Assembly: GCA_964519665.1 (NCBI GenBank) | Contig: CAZFIV010000005.1 | Coordinates: forward strand, 1-64,000 | DNA: 64,000 nucleotides | Reading direction: 5' to 3' | Source: JANQQN01 sp964519665 | GTDB taxonomy: Bacteria; Myxococcota; Kuafuiibacteriia; Kuafuiibacteriales; Kuafuiibacteriaceae | Shown: one piece after another, positions 54,097 to 62,029 of the stretch | Numbering within the stretch: position 1 is the first letter of the stretch | Layout: every line of letters begins with the position of its first letter | Made by a program: the position numbers and the translations under genes | Notes under the pieces: model-generated | The model's database searches: none | The model's input: only the letters and a program-made list of their open reading frames with translations | What the model was told of the DNA's origin: nothing

Positions 54097-54870
54097 ATGG
54101 TAGCGTCCGCGCCGATGCGATCGGCGAAGGTGCTCGCTGGGTTGATGCTCTTGGTGCCGACGATGGCCTGGGCCCAAGAAGATGACAGCGACTCGGTCAG
54201 GTCCGCCCTGGCCGAAGACGATTCGGCTTCGGCAGCCCAGCCGAGCGGGTCCACCTCCCGGTACTCGACCACCGAGCAGCCGTTCAGGCCGCGTCGGGGG
54301 TTATCGGCCGAGGGCGAGTTCGGCGTGTTCTTTACGCTTGGGGGGCGCGATGCGAATGACCCCCAGGAGGGATTTCCGAGCCGCACGGTCTCGAATGCCG
54401 GCCCGTACGTCGCGGTCATCGTCGGCTACGACGTCTACGAAACCGATGGCTTCGCGCTCAGCATCGGTCCGAAGTTCGGCGCCGCCTACAACAGCGGCTC
54501 GGCTCGGCTTACCGAATCCGATATCGCGTCCGTCGGCGACGATGCGGCTTCGACGTATTCGAACGACTATGGCGCCTACGAAGCGAGCCTCAACCTGTCC
54601 GCGATCTTCATGGTGACGGACCGCCTCGCAGTGACGGGCAAGGTTAACGGCGGGGTCGCGTTCATCGATGTCAATCCAACCGTCGATTCTGCCGACCCTG
54701 ATGCGGGTAATCTCGCTATCGGCGGCCTGTTCGGAGTCTCCGGGGGCGTGGAGTGGTACACGCTTCTCAACGGGTTCTCGGTCGGTCTTCAGGTCAGGTT
54801 CCAAGGTTTGCTCGTCGACGGCTTCATCCCTGGCATCGCTATCCCCGCTACTTTGCGCTACACCTTCTGA
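54097..54870 (+). CDS. gltH: Outer-membrane barrel, GltH/CglE-like gliding protein
   Basis: A 257-aa exported protein: signal ending LLVPTMAWAQE, acidic and Ser-rich linker, then barrel strands (GEFGVFFTLGGRDA, GPYVAVIVGYDVYETDGFAL, SIGPKFGAAYNSGSARL, GVEWYTLLNGFSVGLQVRF) and a terminal YTF. It follows the GltG-like gene, the place of CglE/GltH in Myxococcus. The ATG at 54097 was chosen for the signal peptide; a TTG at 54076 is in frame, and the ATG at 54115 also gives a signal. Confidence 0.75.
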   Translation: MVASAPMRSAKVLAGLMLLVPTMAWAQEDDSDSVRSALAEDDSASAAQPSGSTSRYSTTEQPFRPRRGLSAEGEFGVFFTLGGRDANDPQEGFPSRTVSNAGPYVAVIVGYDVYETDGFALSIGPKFGAAYNSGSARLTESDIASVGDDAASTYSNDYGAYEASLNLSAIFMVTDRLAVTGKVNGGVAFIDVNPTVDSADPDAGNLAIGGLFGVSGGVEWYTLLNGFSVGLQVRFQGLLVDGFIPGIAIPATLRYTF

Positions 54871-54871
54871 G

Positions 54872-55636
54872 GTGTCGTCGTCTTGGATTGACCGGCTGGC
54901 CGAGATCCGGTCTCGAGACTGGTCCCAGGTCCCTGAACCCGAGCGCTTGGCGATGGCGCGAGAGGTCGTTCAGATCACGGCCTACGCCAGCGCCGCCGCC
55001 ACCGCGGTGCCGATGCCGTTCACCGACCTCGCCCTGTTGTTGCCGTTTCACACGGCGATGGTCCTCACCGTCAGCCACTGCATGGGGCGCAGGATTACCG
55101 ACGCCGAAGCGAGGAAGGTCGCCGTCGAGTTGGGGGCGGTGGTCGGGGCCACGGTCGCGGGGCGGCTCGTCGTGGGCCTCGCCGTGGGCGCGCTCAAATT
55201 CATCCTTCCGATCGGGGGCTTGGTGGCGGCTCCCGCCTCCTTCGCCGTGACCTGGGGGTTCGGTCAGCTGACCATCGCGTATTTTGAAGACCCGGAGCGA
55301 ACCCGGGACGACCTTCGTGCGCTCTTTAACGACTCGATGAAGGACGGCTATCGGCAATTCAGCAAAGAAGCGCTCGATCGACTCCGAAACGTCGGTTTCA
55401 CCACTTCGACGGACTCGACGGGAGGCGAAACACCGGTTTCACCGGCCGACCCACGCCGATCTTCGGCAGCGAAGTCTTCCCCCCCTTCCGCCAACGTTCC
55501 CGTCCAAAACGCTTCCCCGAGCTCTTCCGATACGTCCTCATCGCCACCCGAGAGGCCTTCCGAGGCCTCTAAAACGAACTTGGGCGCCGATATCGGCGAA
55601 GAAGGCGCGCTGAGGACAAAAAAACGCTCGCTCTGA
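54872..55636 (+). CDS. DUF697-like membrane-associated protein
   Basis: A 254-aa protein whose GTG starts 1 nt after the barrel gene's stop. Residues about 35-130 contain amphipathic and hydrophobic helices with ATAVPMPFTDLALLLPFHTA and MVLTVSHCMGRRITDAEAR, then LGAVVGATVAGRLVVGLAVG, the pattern of DUF697/YcjF-type proteins. The C-terminal 90 residues are Ser/Pro-rich and disordered. DUF697 domains often partner GTPases; the small GTPase MglA drives Myxococcus gliding, but no direct link is shown here. Confidence 0.65.
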   Translation: MSSSWIDRLAEIRSRDWSQVPEPERLAMAREVVQITAYASAAATAVPMPFTDLALLLPFHTAMVLTVSHCMGRRITDAEARKVAVELGAVVGATVAGRLVVGLAVGALKFILPIGGLVAAPASFAVTWGFGQLTIAYFEDPERTRDDLRALFNDSMKDGYRQFSKEALDRLRNVGFTTSTDSTGGETPVSPADPRRSSAAKSSPPSANVPVQNASPSSSDTSSSPPERPSEASKTNLGADIGEEGALRTKKRSL

Positions 55637-55731
55637 CTCACCGAGCGGATTACGGACGCGGTAGAGCGACCGAAGTGGTCGACACTAGCATCGTAGCTCC
55701 TGCTAGAATGTCTGAACGAATGGAGGCGCCT

Positions 55732-57180
55732 GTGGGTCCGAACGATCCGATGCCAGTCGACTGGCGAGGACTGACCGCCGCCGAGCCCGAAGCTCTAGCT
55801 GCCGCGAGTACCGAAGTAGAGGTGTTCGTTCGGGCGCTGGCCGCCTACGGCGTCATCTTCGACCCCGACGGTCTGCCATCGGAGCTCGAAGACCGCCAAA
55901 ACACGATCCGCGCCAAGCTGTGGCCGGCGCAGCCTCTGGATGGCTTCGGCCTGCACGCGAGTCTCGGTGCGTTCCTGGTGACCAAGGTCGCGGTCGACCT
56001 CGTTCCCACCGGTCATCTGGGCCTTCGGCCCGAGCATCTGAGCCCCGAAGGCCTGGTCAAATCGCTGACCGACCAGGGGCTGGCGTACCCGGCGGCGCGC
56101 GCCATCACCGGCGACTGGCCGGGTGAGCCCGAGGGATTCGTGGGCGACCACCAAGGCCTGCCCATGTCGGTCCTGGCGGGGCTGGCCGCGCGGACCCTGA
56201 CCCGAGATGAGCGCCATTACGCGTTGGCCCAAGTCGCGGCCAGCCCGCGTGACGCTGCCCGCCTCGCGGCCGCTACGAGCCTTCTTCTCGCCACCCGGCA
56301 AGTCCTGCCATTGCTGCCGGTGCCGCCGCTCGGCCCCGTCTATGACATCGCCGTGGTCGGCCTCAGCGTGGGGCGCGGTGACCGGGTCGCTGCTCTGCTC
56401 CGGGCGCCCGAGGATGTCCTTCAGGCGGCGCTCAAGGAGCTTGGGGAGGCTTCGGCCGCCCTTTCGGTCGGTGAGGCTTATGCGCCCGGCGTCGATCGGC
56501 AGGTCTGTATGCCCCTGTCTTCGCAGGGGCCGTGGGATGACGAGCAGACCGACCCCGCCCACGGCCTCGACGTCGAAGGGGCCTTGCGCCGCGCGTGCCG
56601 GTGGCGGGCGGCCACGGCGCCCCAAGACGTGCTCGAGGCATTCGATACGACCCTATGGCGCTGTGAAAAGGGCGCCTTGGGGCTTCGATGGGCTGTTCCG
56701 GCGCCCACCGTCGTCGCGTTTTCGGTTCCCCCCGATGCGAGCCTCGTCGGAGGCCTGAGCGACACTGTCGACCTCGAAGGTCCCCCGTTCGCATGGCGAG
56801 ACGACGCCCTCGATGCGATCGCGCCGGTCGTTCGAGGGGCGGTTCGGGTGGTGGCGGCGGCCGCCGAAGGCGAGGCCCCGCCGCCGCTGGCGCTCGAGCG
56901 GGCTGGCGGCTTGGAATGGCTGGTCCGACGCGCCGCGGCGCTCGCCGCAGTCGTGCGAGGCGACTTGTCGGAGGCCATCGAGATGACCGAGCCCCTCCCG
57001 TCCGGTTCGACGCCCGAGCGCCGCTGGGCGCAAGACCGACGCCGTCGCTATGGTGGGCGGGATGCCGAGCCGGTCGCGCCCCAGGACGCTCGGCCGATGG
57101 CCGCCGCTTTGGTCGGCGACCTCGCGCATCAGTTTGCGCGCACCGTCACTGGCACGGTGCCCCAAGAGAGGCATGAATGA
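55732..57180 (+). CDS. Unknown 482-aa protein
   Basis: No family recognised. Start set at the GTG at 55732 because a strong GGAGG lies 6 nt upstream; in-frame ATG and GTG codons from 55675 are possible. The first 250 residues are helical with many Ala and Leu; some phrases (LGAFLVTKVAVDLVPTGHL, ARLAAATSLLLATRQVLPLL) could be amphipathic or weakly membrane-associated. No signal peptide. The last four bases (ATGA) overlap the start of the cyclic-nucleotide-binding protein, so the two are translationally coupled and probably act together. Confidence 0.7.
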   Translation: MGPNDPMPVDWRGLTAAEPEALAAASTEVEVFVRALAAYGVIFDPDGLPSELEDRQNTIRAKLWPAQPLDGFGLHASLGAFLVTKVAVDLVPTGHLGLRPEHLSPEGLVKSLTDQGLAYPAARAITGDWPGEPEGFVGDHQGLPMSVLAGLAARTLTRDERHYALAQVAASPRDAARLAAATSLLLATRQVLPLLPVPPLGPVYDIAVVGLSVGRGDRVAALLRAPEDVLQAALKELGEASAALSVGEAYAPGVDRQVCMPLSSQGPWDDEQTDPAHGLDVEGALRRACRWRAATAPQDVLEAFDTTLWRCEKGALGLRWAVPAPTVVAFSVPPDASLVGGLSDTVDLEGPPFAWRDDALDAIAPVVRGAVRVVAAAAEGEAPPPLALERAGGLEWLVRRAAALAAVVRGDLSEAIEMTEPLPSGSTPERRWAQDRRRRYGGRDAEPVAPQDARPMAAALVGDLAHQFARTVTGTVPQERHE

Positions 57181-58904
57181 GCGACACCGTTCGCAAACTC
57201 AAGGACCGGGCTTCCCGGCTCTACTCCCACGGACGACTCAAAGACGCCCTGGCGGCCTACGGTCAGGTGCTCGAACAAGACCCGTCCGAACTCCAGTGTC
57301 GTCTGAAGATCGGTGACCTTCATCGTCGACTCGGCAACACGGAGGCCGCCGTCGCAGCCTATTGGCCGGTCGCGCAGAGCTACGCTGCCGACGGCCTGCT
57401 CCTCAAGGCCATCGCGGTCTGCAAGCTGATTTTGGGGCTCGATAGCGACAATGCCGATACCCAACACCTCTTGATGGAGCTGCATGCAAAGCGGCGAGGG
57501 CCGGCTCAGGTCGGTCCGCCGGTCACCCTTCGGGGGATGGGGATCTCGCCGCCGCCTGGCGGTATGGTGGTCGCCCCTCCCGACGGCGGGCAATTCAACA
57601 TGCTGGAGGTTGAAACCGACGGAGAACCGTCGGGGCTCGAGCTGGATGAAGGCGCGTCGGCCGTCGGGAGCATGGGCGCATCGACGACCATGTGGTCTTC
57701 GGGTGAGGAAGACGCCTGGACCGCCGATATTCCCGAAACCTCGGGCGACGAAGACCTCGACATAACGGTGATGCCCCCGGTCGAAAGCTCGGCGGTGCCT
57801 CCGGCGGTCGACCCCAACCTAGCGACGGCCATCATCGTCGGCCGGCCGGTCGAAGAAGATGATGTCGACGACGAAGAGCCGGTCGAAATGACGATCTCAG
57901 CCCATCAAGTCGCCGCGGCCTGGCCAGCCTCCACGGCCAATAATGGGCAGCCCATCGAGGCGACGGTCGCCGGTGCTCCCGTAGAGGCGGCGATGGCCGG
58001 CTGGCCGGTCGCGGGTGCGACCGGTGACCGCTTCGATGACGACGATAGGCTCGGTGAAGACCTGGCCGAAGTCCAGATTCCGTTGTTTTCCGAGCTGCCC
58101 CGCAACGCGTTCGTCGATCTGCTCGTGCGCATGGGCATGCGGGAGGTCGAACCGGGCGACGTGATCATTCGCGAGGGCGACCTCGGCGATGCTTTTTACG
58201 TGGTCGCCTCGGGGCGGGTTCGGGTATCGAGGCGAGCGGTCGACGGTCGTGAAGTGTCGCTGGCCTATCTTAGCGATGGGGCTTTCTTCGGTGAGATGGC
58301 CGTGCTTCAGCACGGGGTGCGCACAGCAACGGTCACCGTCGAACAGCCTGGCCACATTTTCGAGATTCGGCGCGAAGTGCTCGACGATGTCATCGAAAAC
58401 TACCCGAGCGTCGCCAAGGTGCTCAGGAACTTCTATCGCCAGCGGCTGTTGTCGACCACGCTCGCCACCCACCCCGTGTTCACGCCTTTCAACCCGGAAG
58501 AACGACGCGGGCTGATGGAGATGTTCAAGAGCCGGCAGGTGAAGGCGAGCGAAGTCCTGCTCGAGCAGGGCAAGAAGGGTACCGGGCTCTTCATCTTGTT
58601 GTACGGCCAGCTGGAAGTCATTCGAATCGGCGCCGACGGCCAGGAGGTGACCCTCGCTCATCTGGTCGCGGGTGACATGTTCGGTGAGATGTCGCTGCTC
58701 ACCAACGCGCCTACCGTGGCCCGGGTCGTGGCGGTCTCCGATTGCTTCGTTCTCAGGCTGTCGAAGCGGAAATTCGACGAAGTCATCATGACGCATCCGC
58801 AGGTTTTGGAATTGGTGTCGGAAGTGTCCACCGCGCGCGCCTCGATCAACGATGCGCTCCTCGGCGCGCAACAGAGCTTGACGGGAGGGACGGTTCTCGT
58901 ATGA
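57177..58904 (+). CDS. TPR protein with two cyclic-nucleotide-binding domains
   Basis: A 575-aa protein. Residues 1-100 hold TPR-like helices (LYSHGRLKDALAAYGQVLEQ). About 100-300 is acidic and disordered. Then two cNMP-binding folds follow. Domain 1 (about 300-420) has the phosphate cassette FFGEMAVLQHGVRTATV with the ligand-binding Arg. Domain 2 (about 425-545) has MFGEMSLLTNAPTVARV, in which that Arg position is Thr, so it may not bind cAMP/cGMP. No output enzyme domain or helix-turn-helix. It overlaps the unknown gene before it (ATGA) and the dehydrogenase after it. Confidence 0.88.
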   Translation: MSDTVRKLKDRASRLYSHGRLKDALAAYGQVLEQDPSELQCRLKIGDLHRRLGNTEAAVAAYWPVAQSYAADGLLLKAIAVCKLILGLDSDNADTQHLLMELHAKRRGPAQVGPPVTLRGMGISPPPGGMVVAPPDGGQFNMLEVETDGEPSGLELDEGASAVGSMGASTTMWSSGEEDAWTADIPETSGDEDLDITVMPPVESSAVPPAVDPNLATAIIVGRPVEEDDVDDEEPVEMTISAHQVAAAWPASTANNGQPIEATVAGAPVEAAMAGWPVAGATGDRFDDDDRLGEDLAEVQIPLFSELPRNAFVDLLVRMGMREVEPGDVIIREGDLGDAFYVVASGRVRVSRRAVDGREVSLAYLSDGAFFGEMAVLQHGVRTATVTVEQPGHIFEIRREVLDDVIENYPSVAKVLRNFYRQRLLSTTLATHPVFTPFNPEERRGLMEMFKSRQVKASEVLLEQGKKGTGLFILLYGQLEVIRIGADGQEVTLAHLVAGDMFGEMSLLTNAPTVARVVAVSDCFVLRLSKRKFDEVIMTHPQVLELVSEVSTARASINDALLGAQQSLTGGTVLV

Positions 58905-60016
58905 GTCAACTCCTTCGTTCTGCCGCTGTCGTGGCTCTTGCGACCGTGGCGATGGGCTGCCGGCCGTCCCTCGCGGGTGGCCTTGACCGGCTCCGGGCAC
59001 CGGCTGGTTTCAAGGTGACGTACTTTGCCGAGAAGGTTCCCGGCGCCCGCATGATGACTTTGAGCCCGTCGGGCACGCTCTTCGTCAGCACGATGCAGAA
59101 GACGGTCTATGCCCTGCGGGACGACGACCGCGATGGTCGGGCCGACCGGGTGCGGGTCGTTTCCGACCAGCTCAGTACGCCCAACGGGGTCGCGTTCAAA
59201 GATGGCAGCCTCTATGTCGGCGAGATCGGCCGCATCCTTCGCTTCGACGCGATCGAAAAGCGCCTCGACAATCCGCCGAAGCCGGTCGTGGTGACCGACG
59301 ACTACCCGACCGACCGGCACCACGGTTGGAAGTTCATGGCGTTCGGACCGGACGGCTACCTGTACGTCCCGGTGGGCGCGCCCTGCAATATATGCAAGTC
59401 TGACAACCCGATCTACGCGTCGCTGACCCGGATCAAGCCCGACGGCACGGGGCGCGAGATCGTGGCCCACGGTATCCGCAACACCGTTGGATTCACCTGG
59501 CACCCCGTGACCAAGGAGCTGTGGTTTACGGACAACGGCCGGGATTGGCTCGGCGACGACGTGCCGCCGTGCGAGCTCAACCGGCTGACCGAAACGGGGC
59601 AGCACTTCGGCTATCCTTACTGCCACGGCGGCGACATCGCTGATCCCGAGTTCGGCGCCGCCCGCAAGTGCAGTGAGTTTCGAGCCCCCGCCCAGAAGCT
59701 CGGACCTCACGTGGCGCCGTTGGGGCTTCGATTCTATACCGGCACTCAGTTTCCGGAGGAATATCGGAACCAGCTATTCATCGCCGAGCACGGCTCGTGG
59801 AACCGAAGACGAAAGATCGGCTACCGCGTTGCGCTGGTCACGCTCGACGCGCAAGGCGAATCGACCGGGTACCGGCCGTTCATCACCGGCTGGCTCGACG
59901 AAAAGGCGCAACAAGCGTGGGGCCGACCTTCGGATGTACAGGTCATGCCCGACGGCGCTCTCCTGATTTCGGACGACAAGGCCGGAGCTATCTACCGAGT
60001 CACCTACCGCAAGTAG
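58901..60016 (+). CDS. PQQ-dependent sugar (sorbosone/glucose-type) dehydrogenase lipoprotein
   Basis: A 371-aa lipoprotein; lipobox AMGC with Cys20. The rest is a six-bladed propeller of the soluble PQQ sugar-dehydrogenase/sorbosone-dehydrogenase group: VYALRDDDRDGRADRVRVV, HGWKFMAFGPDGYLYVPVG, VGFTWHPVTKELWFTDNGRD, HVAPLGLRFYTG, EHGSWNRRRKIGYRV and DGALLISDDKAGAIYRV. It would oxidise a sugar in the periplasm if PQQ is supplied; some relatives lack PQQ or bind other ligands. ATG overlaps the previous stop (ATGA) with GGAGGGA upstream. Confidence 0.88.
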   Translation: MSQLLRSAAVVALATVAMGCRPSLAGGLDRLRAPAGFKVTYFAEKVPGARMMTLSPSGTLFVSTMQKTVYALRDDDRDGRADRVRVVSDQLSTPNGVAFKDGSLYVGEIGRILRFDAIEKRLDNPPKPVVVTDDYPTDRHHGWKFMAFGPDGYLYVPVGAPCNICKSDNPIYASLTRIKPDGTGREIVAHGIRNTVGFTWHPVTKELWFTDNGRDWLGDDVPPCELNRLTETGQHFGYPYCHGGDIADPEFGAARKCSEFRAPAQKLGPHVAPLGLRFYTGTQFPEEYRNQLFIAEHGSWNRRRKIGYRVALVTLDAQGESTGYRPFITGWLDEKAQQAWGRPSDVQVMPDGALLISDDKAGAIYRVTYRK

Positions 60017-60471
60017 CGCGCGCTCGAGCGCAACGGCGCCGGACGGTGCAGCGGAAGCGGCGGCGGCGACCGAAAAGGGCGGCTCGCGAGCGATGGGTAT
60101 CGCTCGAGAAGACGGATACGCTTAGCCCGTTCCTGGCGTTCCGGTGCGCCAAGGACGGCCAACTACGACGAGCGTACTTTGGACTCGGTTTTCCCAAACT
60201 TGATCGACGAATCGCGCAACTCATGACGGGGTTGTTTGGTTTGTGGTGAAAGTCGTATTGCATTTAGGGAGCGTCATGTCTGCTCTCGTTGAGAGCCCTC
60301 GCCGGCGACCGACGGCCCTTGGCTCCCACGTCGCAGGTCCCGGCTAGGACTGACGTGGTTGAGCCGCGTCGGATGCGAGCGTCAGTAGGGGGCGTCGGAT
60401 GGGACGTCAGTCGGGGGCCCGGTGATGTCCGGTCTGGTGTTTTGGATCGGCTTCGGCGACAGTCCGGCGTC
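60017..60471. other. Intergenic region before the TIR-FGE genes
   Basis: 455 nt with no convincing gene. It contains an AT-richer stretch around 60200-60270, expected of a promoter, and the imperfect 25-bp tandem repeat at 60366-60416. Open frames crossing it are short or arginine-rich. The first TIR gene could be extended into it (in-frame starts back to 60289), but the paralogue's start aligns with 60472. Confidence 0.5.
60366..60416. repeat. Imperfect 25-26-bp direct repeat upstream of TIR-FGE gene
   Basis: Two adjacent units share GCGTCGGATG, then a 5-6-nt variable step, then CGTCAGT and GGGGG. The copies begin at 60366 and 60392. The second ends about 55 bp before the GTG at 60472. Direct repeats at this distance and spacing can be an activator site, but chance duplication is also possible. 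Confidence 0.45.
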
Positions 60472-61977
60472 GTGGCAGACGTGGTCATCAGCTATCATCC
60501 GGAGCGGCGGGCGGCGGCTCAGCACTTGGCGACCGTTCTTCGGCACTATGGATATTCGGTGTGGTTCGACAACGGAGCCGCCGGCGCGGGGTACGGCGGG
60601 CAGGTCGCTTATGAGCTGCAGTCGGCCCCGGTCACCGTCGTTCTTTGGTGCTCGCTGTCCCGGGAGGCCTCGGCGGTCATCGAGCAGGCGACGCTGGCGC
60701 AGTCATTGAACCGGTTGGTGCCGGCTTGGCTCGAGCGGATCGACCCGCCGATGGGCTTTTCGCTCACCGATACCATCGACCTGTCCGTTTGGGATGGTGC
60801 GCCTCGGAGCCCTGGCTTGCAGCGACTGCTGGCCGAGGTCGAGCGAAGGGTGGGGCAGCCGCCTCAGCCCGATGGGCCGGCCCTCGAGGAGTACGAACGC
60901 ACGTGGAGGATGTTCGGGGCGCCGTCCTTGGCCCGCTTCGAGCTGATGTCAGCGCCCGCGTATCCGGCGATGCCGCCGGGGGGGTATTCGCCGGCGGGTG
61001 GCTACCCGGCGCCCGCCGGAACGCCGGGCGGGGGCTACCCAACGCCCACCGGGACTCCGGTGGGGGCGTATCCGGCGCCCACCGGGACGCCCGCGATGGG
61101 CTTTTCGCGGCCGGGTGAAGGTGCCAGGGGCGCGCCTTTCCGTGCCGAGGCGCCGGTGCGTTCGGGCTCGTCGTCTCGGTTGATCGTCGTCTTGGCTGCG
61201 CTCGGAGGAGCGGCGATCATGGCGGGGATCGCGGCGGTGGCGTTGCGGTCGATGAAGAGCACGGGCGTCGGGGCGATGGTCTCGGTGCCCGCGGGGCCGT
61301 TCATGTGGGGGTGCAATAAAGCGATCGATACGGAGTGCGACTCGGACGACCGCCCCTTTATCGAGCGCTCAGTGGACGCCTTCAGCATCGACAAGACCGA
61401 AGTGACCGTCGCCGCCTACCGCGCCTGCGTCGAGGCGGGGGCCTGTTCGAGCGATGCGGTGACCACCGCGACCGGCAAGTATCCGATGTTCTGCAACTGG
61501 GGGACGGGTCGCGATGACCATCCGATGAACTGCGTGACCTGGGCCGAGTCCGACGCGTACTGCCGATGGGCCGGCAAGCGTCTGCCGACCGAGGTCGAAT
61601 GGGAGAAGGCGGCCCGAGGTACGGAGGGCATCAAGTACTCGTGGGGCAACACGGGCTTCTTGAGCAAGGTGGCCAACGTGGCCGACGAAGCGGCCAAGGC
61701 CCAGTACCCCGGATGGACGATTCCGCCGGGGTACGACGATGGCTACATCGGAACGTCCCCGGTCGGCGCATATCCCGCCGGCGCCTCTCCATACGGCGCC
61801 CTCGACATGATCGGCAACGTCGAAGAATGGACGGCGGAGCCCCTTGCGGGGGGCGTAAAGCGGTGTCTCCGGGGCGGCTCGTGGTTCGATCCCCCCAAGT
61901 TCGTCCGGACGTCAGCGCGGTACATCGTCAGATCGAGCGAACGTCGAAGCACGGTAGGGTTCCGCTGCGCGAAGTAA
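60472..61977 (+). CDS. TIR domain-transmembrane-FGE-like protein
   Basis: A 501-aa protein. Residues 1-135 form a TIR_2-type domain (ADVVISYHPERR, GYSVWFDN, VTVVLWCSLSREAS, IDLSVWDG). A Pro/Gly-rich linker with repeats (YPAPAGTP, YPTPTGTP, YPAPTGTP) leads to a membrane helix (about 236-259). An FGE/SUMF-like domain (about 270-501) ends with RLPTEVEWEKAARG, DMIGNVEEWTAEP, LRGGSWFDPP and VGFRCAK. Where active TIR NADases have Glu after WVxx, this protein has Gln72 (IEQA). The FGE part lacks the paired Cys that formylglycine enzymes use (GGSWFDPPKFVRTSAR). Start aligned with the paralogue's GTG; TIR in the cytosol, FGE part outside. Confidence 0.92.
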   Translation: MADVVISYHPERRAAAQHLATVLRHYGYSVWFDNGAAGAGYGGQVAYELQSAPVTVVLWCSLSREASAVIEQATLAQSLNRLVPAWLERIDPPMGFSLTDTIDLSVWDGAPRSPGLQRLLAEVERRVGQPPQPDGPALEEYERTWRMFGAPSLARFELMSAPAYPAMPPGGYSPAGGYPAPAGTPGGGYPTPTGTPVGAYPAPTGTPAMGFSRPGEGARGAPFRAEAPVRSGSSSRLIVVLAALGGAAIMAGIAAVALRSMKSTGVGAMVSVPAGPFMWGCNKAIDTECDSDDRPFIERSVDAFSIDKTEVTVAAYRACVEAGACSSDAVTTATGKYPMFCNWGTGRDDHPMNCVTWAESDAYCRWAGKRLPTEVEWEKAARGTEGIKYSWGNTGFLSKVANVADEAAKAQYPGWTIPPGYDDGYIGTSPVGAYPAGASPYGALDMIGNVEEWTAEPLAGGVKRCLRGGSWFDPPKFVRTSARYIVRSSERRSTVGFRCAK

Positions 61978-62029
61978 GGGCCAAGATGGGCTGCGGCGAC
62001 CGCGGAGTTAGGCTACAGTCTTCGTCGAC

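Noticed and set aside
60100..60250. Fragment reading FLAFRCAKDGQ, like the end of an FGE domain
   Set aside because: Only a handful of residues match the VGFRCAK ending; no other FGE motif is found in that frame, so a pseudogene could not be supported.
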